NCBI GenBank assembly: GCA_934668295.1
Contig: CAKUND010000078.1
Coordinates: 1 to 9,521, forward strand
Origin: an uncultured Oscillospiraceae bacterium
GTDB taxonomy: Bacteria > Bacillota > Clostridia > Oscillospirales > Oscillospiraceae
Length of the DNA stretch: 9,521 bases
Reading direction: 5' to 3'
Shown: positions 1 through 6,065 of the stretch, piece by piece
Layout of the letters: each line of letters opens with the position of its first letter
Position numbering within the stretch: the stretch's first letter is position 1
The notes under the pieces: generated by a model
Seen by the model: the letters and a program-made list of their open reading frames with translations, nothing else
Told to the model about the DNA's origin: nothing
Database searches by the model: none
Position numbers and translations under genes: made by a program

Positions 1-32
1 CCCTGCGCGAGTGGGTCAAGACGCTGAAATAA
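1..32 (+). CDS. 3' end of an unidentified plus-strand gene
   Basis: An open frame enters from the left edge and ends LREWVKTLK followed by TAA at 30-32. Only ten codons including the stop are visible, so the product cannot be named. The strong hairpin beginning 12 bases after the stop supports this being a genuine gene end rather than a chance open frame. Confidence 0.55.
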   Translation, partial: LREWVKTLK

Positions 33-44
33 GACGCATATATA

Positions 45-78
45 AAACCAGCCCCCGCTGCGGCGGAGGCTGGTTTTT
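45..78. terminator. Bidirectional intrinsic terminator
   Basis: The outer stem pairs AAACCAGCC (45-53) with GGCTGGTTT (68-76). After one C-A mismatch, CCGC (55-58) pairs with GCGG (63-66) around a TGCG loop. On the plus strand the stem runs into five T's (74-78); on the minus strand it runs into TTTTATATA. It therefore serves both the gene ending at 32 and the acetate-kinase-like gene arriving from the other side. Confidence 0.85.
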
Positions 79-99
79 GCAATATGTCGAAGAACCGCT

Positions 100-202
100 G
101 TAGGGGCCGACGCCTCTGTCGGCCCTGAAAATGTTACGAATTTGCAGCAGATTTCCGCAAAATTGGCCTGTTCTGCGGGCGGACAGAGGCGTCCGCCCCC
201 TG
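100..202 (+). repeat. Structured repeat, copy 1: hairpin ends that are also terminal inverted repeats
   Basis: The left end (103-125) is a hairpin, GGGCCGAC / GTCGGCCC around GCCTCT. The right end (177-199) is another, GGGCGGAC / GTCCGCCC around AGAGGC. The two ends are also inverted repeats of each other over 23 bases with two symmetric mismatches, so the whole unit could fold as one long hairpin or as two short ones. The 51-base interior is AT-richer than the surroundings. The unit matches 4601-4702 in the opposite orientation: about 36 of 50 interior bases agree and the ends are nearly identical. It lies in the 3' intergenic space between two convergent genes and has no coding capacity I would believe. 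Its mobility mechanism is unknown; a MITE- or REP-like element is the likeliest class. Confidence 0.85.
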
Positions 203-228
203 CGAACCGTCTGCGCTCGTGCGGAAGC

Positions 229-1416
229 TCACTGCCCTGCCAGCAGCGCCGCTGTTTTTCTGGCGACGATGATCTCCTCGTCGGTGTGGACGGTGAAGAC
301 GCGGACGGGAGCGTCCTCCATGGAGATATCCATCCCGGCAATGGCCATGCGGTTTTTGAAGCCGTCGAGGCGAACGCCCAGAAATTCCAGCCCTTCCAGA
401 CTCAGCGCCCGCACGAGCGGGCTGTTCAGGCCGATGCCGCCGCCAAAAACAATGGCGTCCAGTCCGCCCATGACCGCGGCATATGCGCCGATGTATTTCT
501 TGATGGAGTAGCAGTATGCACGGATGGCCAGCTCCGCGTCCTCGTTTCCGGCCTCGGCCGCTGCCTGCACGTCGCGCAGATCGCGCCCGGCTCCACCGGA
601 CATGCCGTACAGGCCGCTCCTCGTCTGGAGCATCTGCTTGACCTCCTCCAGCGTCATGCCGCAGGATTCGACCAGATAGAAAATGATATACGGGTCGATA
701 TCGCCGCAGCGGTTATTGTGCATCGTGCCGCACTGCAGCGTCAGGCCCAGCGAGGTATCGACCGATCTTCCGTTTTTGACGGCGCAGATGCTTCCGCTGC
801 CGCCCAGATGGCACACGACGAGCTTTAAGTCTTCCCGTTCCATCCGCTCCTGTGTCCACTCGGTCAGATATTCGATGGACGCGCCGTGGAAGCCGTTGCG
901 GCGGATATCATATTTGCGCGAAATCTCGATCGGGATCGAATAATAGTACGCCTCCGGCGGCATGGTGCGGTGGAACGCCGTTTCGAACGCGCCGATGAGC
1001 GGCGTGTCGGGCAGCAGCGCGCGGAACTGCCGGATGGCGGCAAGATATGGCGGGTTATGCGCGGGAGCAATGGAGCTGAAGTCTTCCATTCTGGAAAGCA
1101 CATCGTCCGTCAGAACCTGCACGCCGCTCACGCCCCTGGCCAGCACGACCTTGAAGCCCACGCAGTCCAGCGCGGACAGGTCGGGAAGAACCGTGTCGGT
1201 CAGCTGCCGCAGCATGCGCGCGATAGCCTCGCGGTGCGTGGGGAAAGAGACTGTTTCATCGGTAAGCGCACCGTTTTCATGCGTTTTGGCGTAAAACCGC
1301 CCCTCGCCCGCGCCAACGCGCTCGGCTCCGCCGGAGGCCAGCACGACCTCCTCCGGCATGCGGAACAGCTGGTATTTCAGCGACGTGCTGCCGACATTGC
1401 AGATCAGAATATTCAT
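229..1416 (-). CDS. Acetate-kinase-family (acetate/propionate kinase fold) protein with altered active site
   Basis: This 395-residue protein has the length and full-length architecture of acetate kinase (ASKHA fold). Recognisable family blocks are NVGSTSLKYQL (7-17), APAHNPPY (117-124), FETAFHRTMPP (144-154), GFHGAS (175-180), SVDTSLG (218-224), RCGDIDP (236-242), GGGIGLNS (325-332) and EEIIVARKT (380-388). Compared with the Methanosarcina enzyme as I recall it, N7, S10, S12, the H at 120, H177 and R236 are kept. Four positions differ: catalytic Arg91 is Lys89 (GFKVVLARG instead of GHRVVHGG), Asp148 is Glu145, Asn211 is Gly206, and Glu384 is Leu330. Ordinary acetyl-phosphate/ATP chemistry is therefore uncertain; a different acyl substrate or a non-catalytic role is possible. 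No phosphotransacetylase gene is adjacent. The ATG at 1416 is preceded by AAGGAG (1423-1428) and by its own promoter. Confidence 0.85.
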   Translation of the reverse strand: MNILICNVGSTSLKYQLFRMPEEVVLASGGAERVGAGEGRFYAKTHENGALTDETVSFPTHREAIARMLRQLTDTVLPDLSALDCVGFKVVLARGVSGVQVLTDDVLSRMEDFSSIAPAHNPPYLAAIRQFRALLPDTPLIGAFETAFHRTMPPEAYYYSIPIEISRKYDIRRNGFHGASIEYLTEWTQERMEREDLKLVVCHLGGSGSICAVKNGRSVDTSLGLTLQCGTMHNNRCGDIDPYIIFYLVESCGMTLEEVKQMLQTRSGLYGMSGGAGRDLRDVQAAAEAGNEDAELAIRAYCYSIKKYIGAYAAVMGGLDAIVFGGGIGLNSPLVRALSLEGLEFLGVRLDGFKNRMAIAGMDISMEDAPVRVFTVHTDEEIIVARKTAALLAGQ

Positions 1417-1441
1417 AGCCCGCTCCTTGCGTTTTTTCTAT

Positions 1442-1470
1442 ACTGTAGCAGATGGAGCGGAAATTATCAA
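1442..1470 (-). promoter_or_regulatory. Sigma-A-type promoter for the acetate-kinase-like gene
   Basis: On the minus strand TTGATA (1470-1465, five of six consensus) and TACAGT (1447-1442, four of six) are separated by 17 bases. Transcription would start near 1435, leaving a leader of about 20 bases that holds only the ribosome site. This suggests the kinase gene is not dependent on the sporulation-type operon upstream of it. Confidence 0.55.
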
Positions 1471-1535
1471 TACGTCGGGAAAACCAGAATTTTATGCGGC
1501 GGTACGATATATATACGATCTCAGCAGGGGCGGTT

Positions 1536-2078
1536 TTATGTAGCTGACATCTGTGCTTCCCCATCCCCGGAGGCGAGGGTGTAGAGGCCGCTGAGGTAGG
1601 CCCAGGTCGTCTGGTCGATCTCGCCGGTCGGCGGGAGCGCGGCCAGCTTCTGCAGCCATTTGACCGCCGCGACCGACGGCGCGTCGTGTACGCCGGTCAC
1701 GGTGAGCGCGGGGGCGTTGGCATAAAAGCGCGCAAGCGACTGGAGCATGGACTGGATCAGAAACAGATGCGAGTTCCGGCTGCCTGCGGAAAGCACACGG
1801 TTCGGCGTCCAGCAGACTGTGACCGGCGCGGCAGGCAGGACGGCCGGGCTCTGGACGGTATAGACTGCGACGAGCTTATTCCAGGTCACATTGTCTGTTT
1901 CTCCGGTGACAGGCAGACCGTTCTGCCGCTGAAATTCCCGGACGGCCTGCACGGTGTTCGGCCCGTAAATGCCGTCCGGCACAAGCTTCAGAAGCGTCTC
2001 ATCCGCGTGCGCGATGGTCCGGAGCATCGTCTGCAGACTCCGGATGGGCTGGCCGACGTAATTGGCCGGTGTATTCAT
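1536..2078 (-). CDS. Two-repeat peptidoglycan-binding protein
   Basis: This 180-residue protein is built from two PG_binding_1-type repeats, about residues 8-73 and 101-166. The first is clear: [21 protein letters not shown] (35-55) followed by [13 protein letters not shown]. The second is more diverged, reading [17 protein letters not shown], then [14 protein letters not shown]. The linker 76-92 is rich in Pro, Ala and Val. There is no signal peptide, membrane segment or catalytic domain, so it would act as a wall-binding partner, either inside the mother cell or released on lysis. Its ATG overlaps the stop of the upstream gene (ATGA, 2078-2075), implying translational coupling, with a GGGAGGT ribosome site upstream. 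I take it to work with the SpoIID-domain protein; its precise role is unknown. Confidence 0.85.
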   Translation of the reverse strand: MNTPANYVGQPIRSLQTMLRTIAHADETLLKLVPDGIYGPNTVQAVREFQRQNGLPVTGETDNVTWNKLVAVYTVQSPAVLPAAPVTVCWTPNRVLSAGSRNSHLFLIQSMLQSLARFYANAPALTVTGVHDAPSVAAVKWLQKLAALPPTGEIDQTTWAYLSGLYTLASGDGEAQMSAT

Positions 2079-3478
2079 ACGCTGCGCACCTCCCTGTCCT
2101 GCATGCCGGATTTGAGTGTCATCCCCGGAAACTGCACAAAGCGCGTGGACTGCTCATGCTGCAGCAAAAACTGCATCCCGGCCAGATCGGACGCGGTCTG
2201 TTCGTCCGGCGTGCCGGTCGGAGTGCTTCCGGTCATGCGCTGGAAGACCGCAAGACTCTTTTTCGTCTGCGCGTCGAGCTTTCCCGTCCGTTTCGGCGCG
2301 TCCAGCTCCGGGAAGGCTGCCGCTGCGACGATCAGCTGTTCCTGCAGATCCGCCTCCGTCACGGCCATCGGCGGGCGCGTAAAGGGAAAGAGCGCTTCAT
2401 TTCCGAAAACAGTCGTCTCAATGCCGGCAAACTGCGAATAGATGCTGTCCCACGTCGCGCGGTCGACCGTGCCGGTCTCCGGCAGGCCGTAGGCGCGCTG
2501 GAACGTCGTGACGGCCTGTGTGGTCGTGTCCCCGAACACGCTGCTGACCGGCGGCTCCTGCACAGCGGAATTAAACTGTGAGATCACGGACAGCATATAT
2601 TGCAGATGCGTCACCTTCGCCCCCTGCTCGCCGGGCAGGATCTGCTCGGGATATTCCCATGAATAGCCGTAGAACGTCTGCCCCAGAGACTGCAGCTCGC
2701 CGAGCTTCAGAACCGCCGTATAGAGCATCACGATCGTGTACCACGTTGCGCGGCCCACAATGCCGTCGACGGCCAGAGAAAATATGGACTGGAACGCGCG
2801 CACGGCGTTTTCCGTCGCCTCGCCGAAGATGGCGTCGACAGGAACCTTGGGAATGGCGGGGTAGTTCTGCGAAATGCGATTGAGTGCGACCTGCAAAAAC
2901 GACACGTTCACGCCGATATCGCCCCGCCGCACAGGACTGCCGGGGTAGGATTCCTGCAGATTCTGCACGGGCGCGTTCGTCACGAGCTCCACGTCCTGCC
3001 CGTAATAGGTGCGCAGAATGTCGACGGAGTTCGCCCCGTCCTGCGCCAGATACTGCGAGCCCCACTGGCTCAGGCCCTGACACGTGACCGTCACGCCGTT
3101 GCAGAATTTTGCCGCCAGCGGCTCGACAAAGCCCTGCTTCCGCAGATAATCCGTGAACAGCTCGTCGACCAGCTCGGAGATATTTTCATAGATATTGCGG
3201 CCATTGATGAATTTCTGGTCGATGGCCGTCGAAGACGTGATATCGAACGGGTATCCCCGGCTGCGGTAATACTCGGTGTAGACCCGGTTGAGCGCGAACG
3301 AGATGATTGCCAGCGCGTTGGCCCGCAGCGCGGCGGGCTCCCATGTCGGGTAGACCTCGCTGGACAGGACGTTTTTCACATAGTCGGAAAACGACACCGT
3401 GACGTTTTCCGCGTTCGAATCCGGCGAACCGAGATGGACAGTGATGCTTTCGGGGATGTACGGGGCGATCGTCGCCAA
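2075..3478 (-). CDS. SpoIID/LytB-domain protein with peptidoglycan-binding repeats
   Basis: This 467-residue protein starts at a TTG. Residues 1-168 resemble the SpoIID/LytB domain, the fold of the lytic transglycosylase that strips peptidoglycan during engulfment: [18 protein letters not shown] (29-46), [14 protein letters not shown] (50-63), [11 protein letters not shown] (80-90), [15 protein letters not shown] (134-148) and DILRTYYG (153-160). Glu41 sits where SpoIID has its essential Glu. Then come PG_binding_1-like repeats at about 183-253 and 282-350, and a degenerate one at about 371-438. No signal peptide or membrane anchor is visible, unlike SpoIID itself, so it would be made in the cytoplasm, plausibly of the mother cell. 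Any ORF extension upstream of 3478 is an Arg-rich shadow of the preceding gene. The role is unproven: cortex or spore-wall remodelling is the natural guess. Confidence 0.85.
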   Translation of the reverse strand: MATIAPYIPESITVHLGSPDSNAENVTVSFSDYVKNVLSSEVYPTWEPAALRANALAIISFALNRVYTEYYRSRGYPFDITSSTAIDQKFINGRNIYENISELVDELFTDYLRKQGFVEPLAAKFCNGVTVTCQGLSQWGSQYLAQDGANSVDILRTYYGQDVELVTNAPVQNLQESYPGSPVRRGDIGVNVSFLQVALNRISQNYPAIPKVPVDAIFGEATENAVRAFQSIFSLAVDGIVGRATWYTIVMLYTAVLKLGELQSLGQTFYGYSWEYPEQILPGEQGAKVTHLQYMLSVISQFNSAVQEPPVSSVFGDTTTQAVTTFQRAYGLPETGTVDRATWDSIYSQFAGIETTVFGNEALFPFTRPPMAVTEADLQEQLIVAAAAFPELDAPKRTGKLDAQTKKSLAVFQRMTGSTPTGTPDEQTASDLAGMQFLLQHEQSTRFVQFPGMTLKSGMQDREVRSV

Positions 3479-3493
3479 AAAGCTCCCTCCTTT
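3478..3493 (-). promoter_or_regulatory. Ribosome binding site that fixes the TTG start of the SpoIID-domain gene
   Basis: On the minus strand AAAGGAGG (3493-3486) overlaps the TAA of the upstream gene and stands 7 bases before TTG (3478-3476). No ATG or GTG lies near it, and residues before the TTG translate the neighbour's antisense-like frame. The tight spacing (13 bases between stop and start) indicates co-transcription and probably coupled translation. Confidence 0.8.
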
Positions 3494-3890
3494 ACAGATC
3501 CTGCGCCTGCGATGGGATGTCGAATTCCTGCGTCTGCGCGTAGCTGTCCGGCAGCGTCGGCGTCGGGATGAGCACGATCTGCTGCAGGGTCTGGATGCCG
3601 GGGAAAACCTGCGCGTTGTGGATGAACACGCGGTCATAGCCCGCGCGCTCGCCGCGCAGATCGACAAGGGCGTAGGGCGTCCCGGCGGTCTGCCGCGTCT
3701 GACTGTCGGACGCCGGAGGCGTCGGAACATCAAAGGGCTCGGTAAAGCCGTCGTAGTCCGTCATGCGCACGGCCAGCAGCTCCTGCCGGCCGTCCGGCAG
3801 CTCGTGCGTAATGGTGAGTGTTGCGCCCGGAATGGGGATCTGCGCGGCAGACGTCACGATCTGCGCGGTCACGGTTCCGTATTCCTTCAT
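3492..3890 (-). CDS. Small carboxypeptidase-regulatory-like (beta-sandwich) domain protein
   Basis: This 132-residue protein has an N-terminal pattern typical of CarboxypepD_reg-like beta-sandwich domains: YGTVTAQIVTSAAQIPIPGATLTI (4-27), then a TDYDGFTEPF turn (44-53), and GYDRVFIHNAQVFPGIQTLQQIVLIP (84-109). The tail 110-132 is Pro, Gln and Asp rich. No signal peptide or membrane segment is present. Two ATGs lie in tandem; the second (3890) is 7 bases from AGGAGG (3903-3898) and is preferred over the first (3893), which is only 4 bases away. It is the first gene of the operon with the SpoIID-domain and peptidoglycan-binding genes. No enzymatic function is visible, so a structural or scaffold role is the best inference. 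Confidence 0.8.
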   Translation of the reverse strand: MKEYGTVTAQIVTSAAQIPIPGATLTITHELPDGRQELLAVRMTDYDGFTEPFDVPTPPASDSQTRQTAGTPYALVDLRGERAGYDRVFIHNAQVFPGIQTLQQIVLIPTPTLPDSYAQTQEFDIPSQAQDL

Positions 3891-3923
3891 CATACCGCCT
3901 CCTGATTTGAAGCTTTCAGCCGT

Positions 3924-3952
3924 TAGCATATGCGGCAGGCGCAGATTTTGTG
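3924..3952 (-). promoter_or_regulatory. Candidate mother-cell (sigma-K/sigma-E-like) promoter
   Basis: On the minus strand CATATGCTA (3932-3924) fits the CATANNNTA -10 pattern of sigma-K. CACA (3952-3949) supplies the short AC-type -35, with 16 bases between them. Transcription would start near 3917, about 27 bases before the ATG at 3890. Sigma-E has a similar -10, so the two cannot be separated by eye. The -35 lies inside the divergent spoVAC promoter. Confidence 0.5.
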
Positions 3953-3981
3953 CATGAACGCAGTTCATATTGCGGATACTA
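3951..3981 (+). promoter_or_regulatory. Candidate forespore sigma-G promoter for spoVAC
   Basis: TGCATG (3951-3956) matches the sigma-G -35 pattern TGMATR, and GATACTA (3975-3981) matches CATACTA in six of seven bases, at an 18-base spacing. The start would be near 3988, some 23 bases before the spoVAC ATG. Sigma-G control is established for spoVA genes in Bacillus, which makes this assignment coherent. Confidence 0.65.
3954..3968. repeat. Perfect 6-bp inverted repeat inside the divergent promoter region
   Basis: ATGAAC and GTTCAT flank a GCA spacer, lying between the -35 and -10 of the spoVAC promoter and touching the -35 of the opposite promoter. Its position suits an operator able to affect both directions, but it could be chance; I know of no regulator with this exact site. 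Confidence 0.4.
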
Positions 3982-4010
3982 GATGCAAAACAGCAAGGGA
4001 GCGGAGCAGT

Positions 4011-4451
4011 ATGAACATGACCCCAAAGGAATATAACCGCTATGTGGCGCGGCTGGCAAAAAAATCGCCGCTGGGAAAGGATCTGCTGAACAGCTTTCTC
4101 ATCGGCGGCTTCATCTGCGTGGTCGGCCAGCTGATCCTGAACGGCTATACCGCGCTGGAGCTGTCCGAGCAGGACGCGGCCGCGGCGACCTCGGTCAGTC
4201 TGGTATTTTTAAGCGCCGTGCTGACGGGCCTGAGCCTCTATGACGATCTGGCAAAGATTGCGGGCGCTGGGACGCTCGTGCCGATCACGGGCTTTGCAAA
4301 CGCGGTCGTCTCGCCCGCGATCGAATTCAAGGCCGAGGGCTTTATCACCGGCATGGCGGCAAAAATGTTCATCATTGCCGGTCCCGTCATCGTCTATGGC
4401 ACCGTCGCCAGCGTTCTTTATGGCGTCATTCTGGTGATTTTCGGCGGTTAG
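4011..4451 (+). CDS. spoVAC: Stage V sporulation protein AC
   Basis: This 146-residue membrane protein of the SpoVA family acts in the forespore inner membrane in moving Ca-dipicolinate into the spore and releasing it at germination; Bacillus SpoVAC has been described as a mechanosensitive channel. The diagnostic block GAGTLVPITGFANAVV then SPAIEFKAEG spans 85-110, preceded by GGFICVVGQLI (32-42) and followed by KMFIIAGPVIVYG (118-130). Hydrophobic segments lie at about 28-47, 58-76 and 117-144. The N-terminal TPKEYNRYV...KSPLGKD segment separates it from the shorter SpoVAE. ATG 4011 is chosen after a GGAG-type site; ATG 4017 is an alternative. Its length is close to the Bacillus protein (about 150). 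Unusually, no spoVAD or spoVAE follows it. Confidence 0.92.
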   Translation: MNMTPKEYNRYVARLAKKSPLGKDLLNSFLIGGFICVVGQLILNGYTALELSEQDAAAATSVSLVFLSAVLTGLSLYDDLAKIAGAGTLVPITGFANAVVSPAIEFKAEGFITGMAAKMFIIAGPVIVYGTVASVLYGVILVIFGG

Positions 4452-4453
4452 AC

Positions 4454-4499
4454 TTCCCTTCGCGCGGGAAATCGGGTATAATCGAGTTGTACTTCGATT
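4454..4499. other. Two short hairpins after spoVAC, weak terminator candidates
   Basis: TTCCC (4454-4458) pairs with GGGAA (4466-4470), and AATCGA (4480-4485) pairs with TCGATT (4494-4499). Neither is GC-rich with a T run, so termination here is doubtful. These sit at the start of the 312-base gene-free stretch 4452-4763, whose remainder is mainly repeat. Confidence 0.3.
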
Positions 4500-4516
4500 T
4501 CGCTCAAATTCTGGCA

Positions 4517-4600
4517 GGGGCGGAGCTCTGCTCCGCCCGACGGGCTGCAGTGATTTTTGGGGAATTTACGGCGAATGCGAAGACTCTTGCCCATTTTAGC
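4517..4600 (+). repeat. Degenerate repeat unit abutting copy 2
   Basis: GGGCGGAGC (4518-4526) and GCTCCGCCC (4530-4538) form a perfect 9-bp hairpin with a TCT loop, closely resembling the ends of the main repeat and keeping its CTCTG centre. The following 60 bases resemble the repeat's interior most clearly around 4561-4581, which aligns with 4648-4670. It lacks its own far end; the left end of copy 2 stands in that place. I read it as a decayed or truncated copy in tandem. Confidence 0.5.
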
Positions 4601-4702
4601 GTAGGGGCGGACGACTCTGTCCGCCCGCAAAATACTGCGTTTTCGCGGAAATCTGCGGCGAGTTTGCGACATTTTCGGGCCGACAGAGTCGTCGGCCCCT
4701 AC
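4601..4702 (-). repeat. Structured repeat, copy 2, opposite orientation to copy 1
   Basis: The terminal inverted repeats are GTAGGGGCGGAC... (from 4601) and ...GTCGGCCCCTAC (to 4702), 26 bases with two mismatches. Each end is also a hairpin: GGGCGGAC / GTCCGCCC around GACTCT (4605-4626), and GGGCCGAC / GTCGGCCC around AGAGTC (4677-4698). The distance from end to end (4604-4699, 96 bases) is almost the same as in copy 1 (103-199, 97 bases). It lies between spoVAC and the glycosyltransferase gene and may also serve as a transcription barrier. Confidence 0.85.
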
Positions 4703-4706
4703 AGGG

Positions 4707-4722
4707 TGCGTTAAAAAACGCA
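4707..4722. other. Short palindrome upstream of the glycosyltransferase
   Basis: TGCGTT (4707-4712) and AACGCA (4717-4722) form a 6-bp stem around AAAA, immediately after the repeat and about 40 bases before the gene start. It is not followed by T's. It could be an operator or a piece of repeat flank; I cannot tell. No convincing -35/-10 pair was seen between 4703 and 4763. Confidence 0.35.
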
Positions 4723-4763
4723 ATAGAAAACCACTCACGCTCATTACATAAAGGAGACACCTC

Positions 4764-6059
4764 ATGACCAACCGAACCATCTGCCTTATCAACGATTCCT
4801 TCCCGCCTGTGACGGACGGTGTTGCGAACGCGGTCGTCAACTATGGACGCACGATCACCGAGAGCGGGAGCAGGGCCGTCGTTGTGACGCCGGCCTACCC
4901 CGGTGCGGACGACAGCGGCTTCTCATTCCCGGTCGTGCGCTATCCGAGCATCGACATGACGAAGCTCGTCGGCTATCACGCAGGCTTCCCGTTCTCGGAG
5001 AAGACCATGCAGACGCTCATGGAATACCCGTTCGATCTCATTCACTGCCACTGCCCGATCACCTCTGCCGTACTTGCGCGTGAACTGCGCGCCCGCATCC
5101 ACGTTCCGGCAGTCTTCACGTATCACACCAAGTTCGACATTGACATCGCCAACGCCATCCACGCAAAGCTTTTGCAGGAGGGTGCGAAAAAGCTGCTCGT
5201 CGACAACATCAGCGCCTTCGACGAGGTCTGGACGGTCAGCCATGGCGCGGGAGAGAATCTGCGCTCGCTCGGCTATCAGGGCGACTGGCGCGTGATGCCG
5301 AACGGCGTCGATTTCGAGCGGGGGCGCGTACCGGAGGAGGATGTCCGCGCGGTCTGCCGGGACTTCGACCTGCCGGAAAACATGCCGGTTTTCCTGTTCG
5401 TGGGCCGTATGATGTGGTATAAGGGCCTGCGCATCACGCTCGACGCGCTCAAAAAGCTCAAGGACGCAGGGCACCCGTTCCGCATGGTCTTCGTCGGCAG
5501 CGGCGGGGATAAGGATGAGGTCGTGGCCTATGCGAACGGGCTTGGGCTTTCGGACTGCGTGTTCTTTACCTCGCCCAAATATGACCGCAGCGTTATCCGC
5601 GCGTGGTACTGCCGGGCGGATCTGTTCCTGTTCCCGTCGACGTTCGACACGAACGGCCTTGTCGTGCGTGAGGCGGCGGCCTGTGAGCTGGCAAGCGTTC
5701 TCGTGCGCGGCAGCTGCGCCGCCGAGGACATTACAGACGGCAAAAACGGCTTCCTGATCGAAGAAAACGCGGATTCCATGGCGGCGCTGCTCACAAGGCT
5801 CTGCCATGAGCCGGAGGTGCTGAAGCGCGTGGGCCGGCAGGCGCAGGAGGAAATTTATATTTCCTGGGACGACGCCGTTCACCGCGCGCAGCAGCGCTAT
5901 GAGATCGTGATCGAGCGCTATCACGCCGGCAGCCATCCTGCCCACCGGCGCTTCTCCGACGAATATTATCAGTCGCTCGGCCTGTGCATCGACATGCTCA
6001 GGCGCAGCCGCGAGCACCTGCGCGAGCACTGGGACGCCTTCGCGGAGCATTTTCAGTAA
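4764..6059 (+). CDS. GT4-family glycosyltransferase
   Basis: This 431-residue protein has two Rossmann-like halves. The N-terminal half holds NDSFPPVTDGVANAVVNYG (10-28), which is the acceptor-side glycine loop, DLIHCHCP (91-98) and FTYHTKFD (118-125). The C-terminal half holds MPNGVD (178-183), VGRMMWYKG (213-221), VGSGGDKD (244-251) and FLFPSTFDTNGLVVREAAAC (288-307). The last block is the nucleotide-sugar site, where the usual E-x7-E pair reads D295-x7-E303. The general look (YHTKFD, PNGVD) resembles diacylglycerol glucosyltransferases, so a lipid or cell-envelope acceptor is plausible, but acceptor and sugar cannot be read from sequence. Residues 385-431 form a charged, probably helical tail beyond the core. 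It is cytoplasmic or membrane-peripheral with no membrane segment. AAGGAG at 4751-4756 supports ATG 4764. Confidence 0.88.
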   Translation: MTNRTICLINDSFPPVTDGVANAVVNYGRTITESGSRAVVVTPAYPGADDSGFSFPVVRYPSIDMTKLVGYHAGFPFSEKTMQTLMEYPFDLIHCHCPITSAVLARELRARIHVPAVFTYHTKFDIDIANAIHAKLLQEGAKKLLVDNISAFDEVWTVSHGAGENLRSLGYQGDWRVMPNGVDFERGRVPEEDVRAVCRDFDLPENMPVFLFVGRMMWYKGLRITLDALKKLKDAGHPFRMVFVGSGGDKDEVVAYANGLGLSDCVFFTSPKYDRSVIRAWYCRADLFLFPSTFDTNGLVVREAAACELASVLVRGSCAAEDITDGKNGFLIEENADSMAALLTRLCHEPEVLKRVGRQAQEEIYISWDDAVHRAQQRYEIVIERYHAGSHPAHRRFSDEYYQSLGLCIDMLRRSREHLREHWDAFAEHFQ

Positions 6060-6065
6060 AACAGC

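Noticed and set aside
100..202. CRISPR-like or attachment-site reading of the hairpin repeats
   Set aside because: The ends are inverted, not evenly spaced direct repeats, and no cas or integrase gene is present.
142..828. Long plus-strand open frame (228 codons)
   Set aside because: It is antisense to the acetate-kinase-like gene and runs through repeat copy 1; no ribosome site and no recognisable domain. High GC produces such shadows.
1501..1530. TATATA-rich near-palindrome between the peptidoglycan-binding gene and the kinase gene
   Set aside because: The arms do not match beyond the simple AT run and no T tract follows, so it is neither a convincing terminator nor an operator.
3479..3733. 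N-terminal extension of the SpoIID-domain gene
   Set aside because: The extension is an Arg/Ser-rich out-of-frame reading of the upstream gene; a strong ribosome site points to TTG 3478.
4448..4840. Minus-strand open frame of 130 codons across the repeat region
   Set aside because: It is translated from the hairpin repeats (Arg- and Pro-rich, duplicated motifs) and overlaps the start of the glycosyltransferase; no ribosome site.
4923..6050. Minus-strand open frame of 375 codons
   Set aside because: It lies entirely antisense to the glycosyltransferase, whose motifs are clear; the antisense product shows only biased composition.
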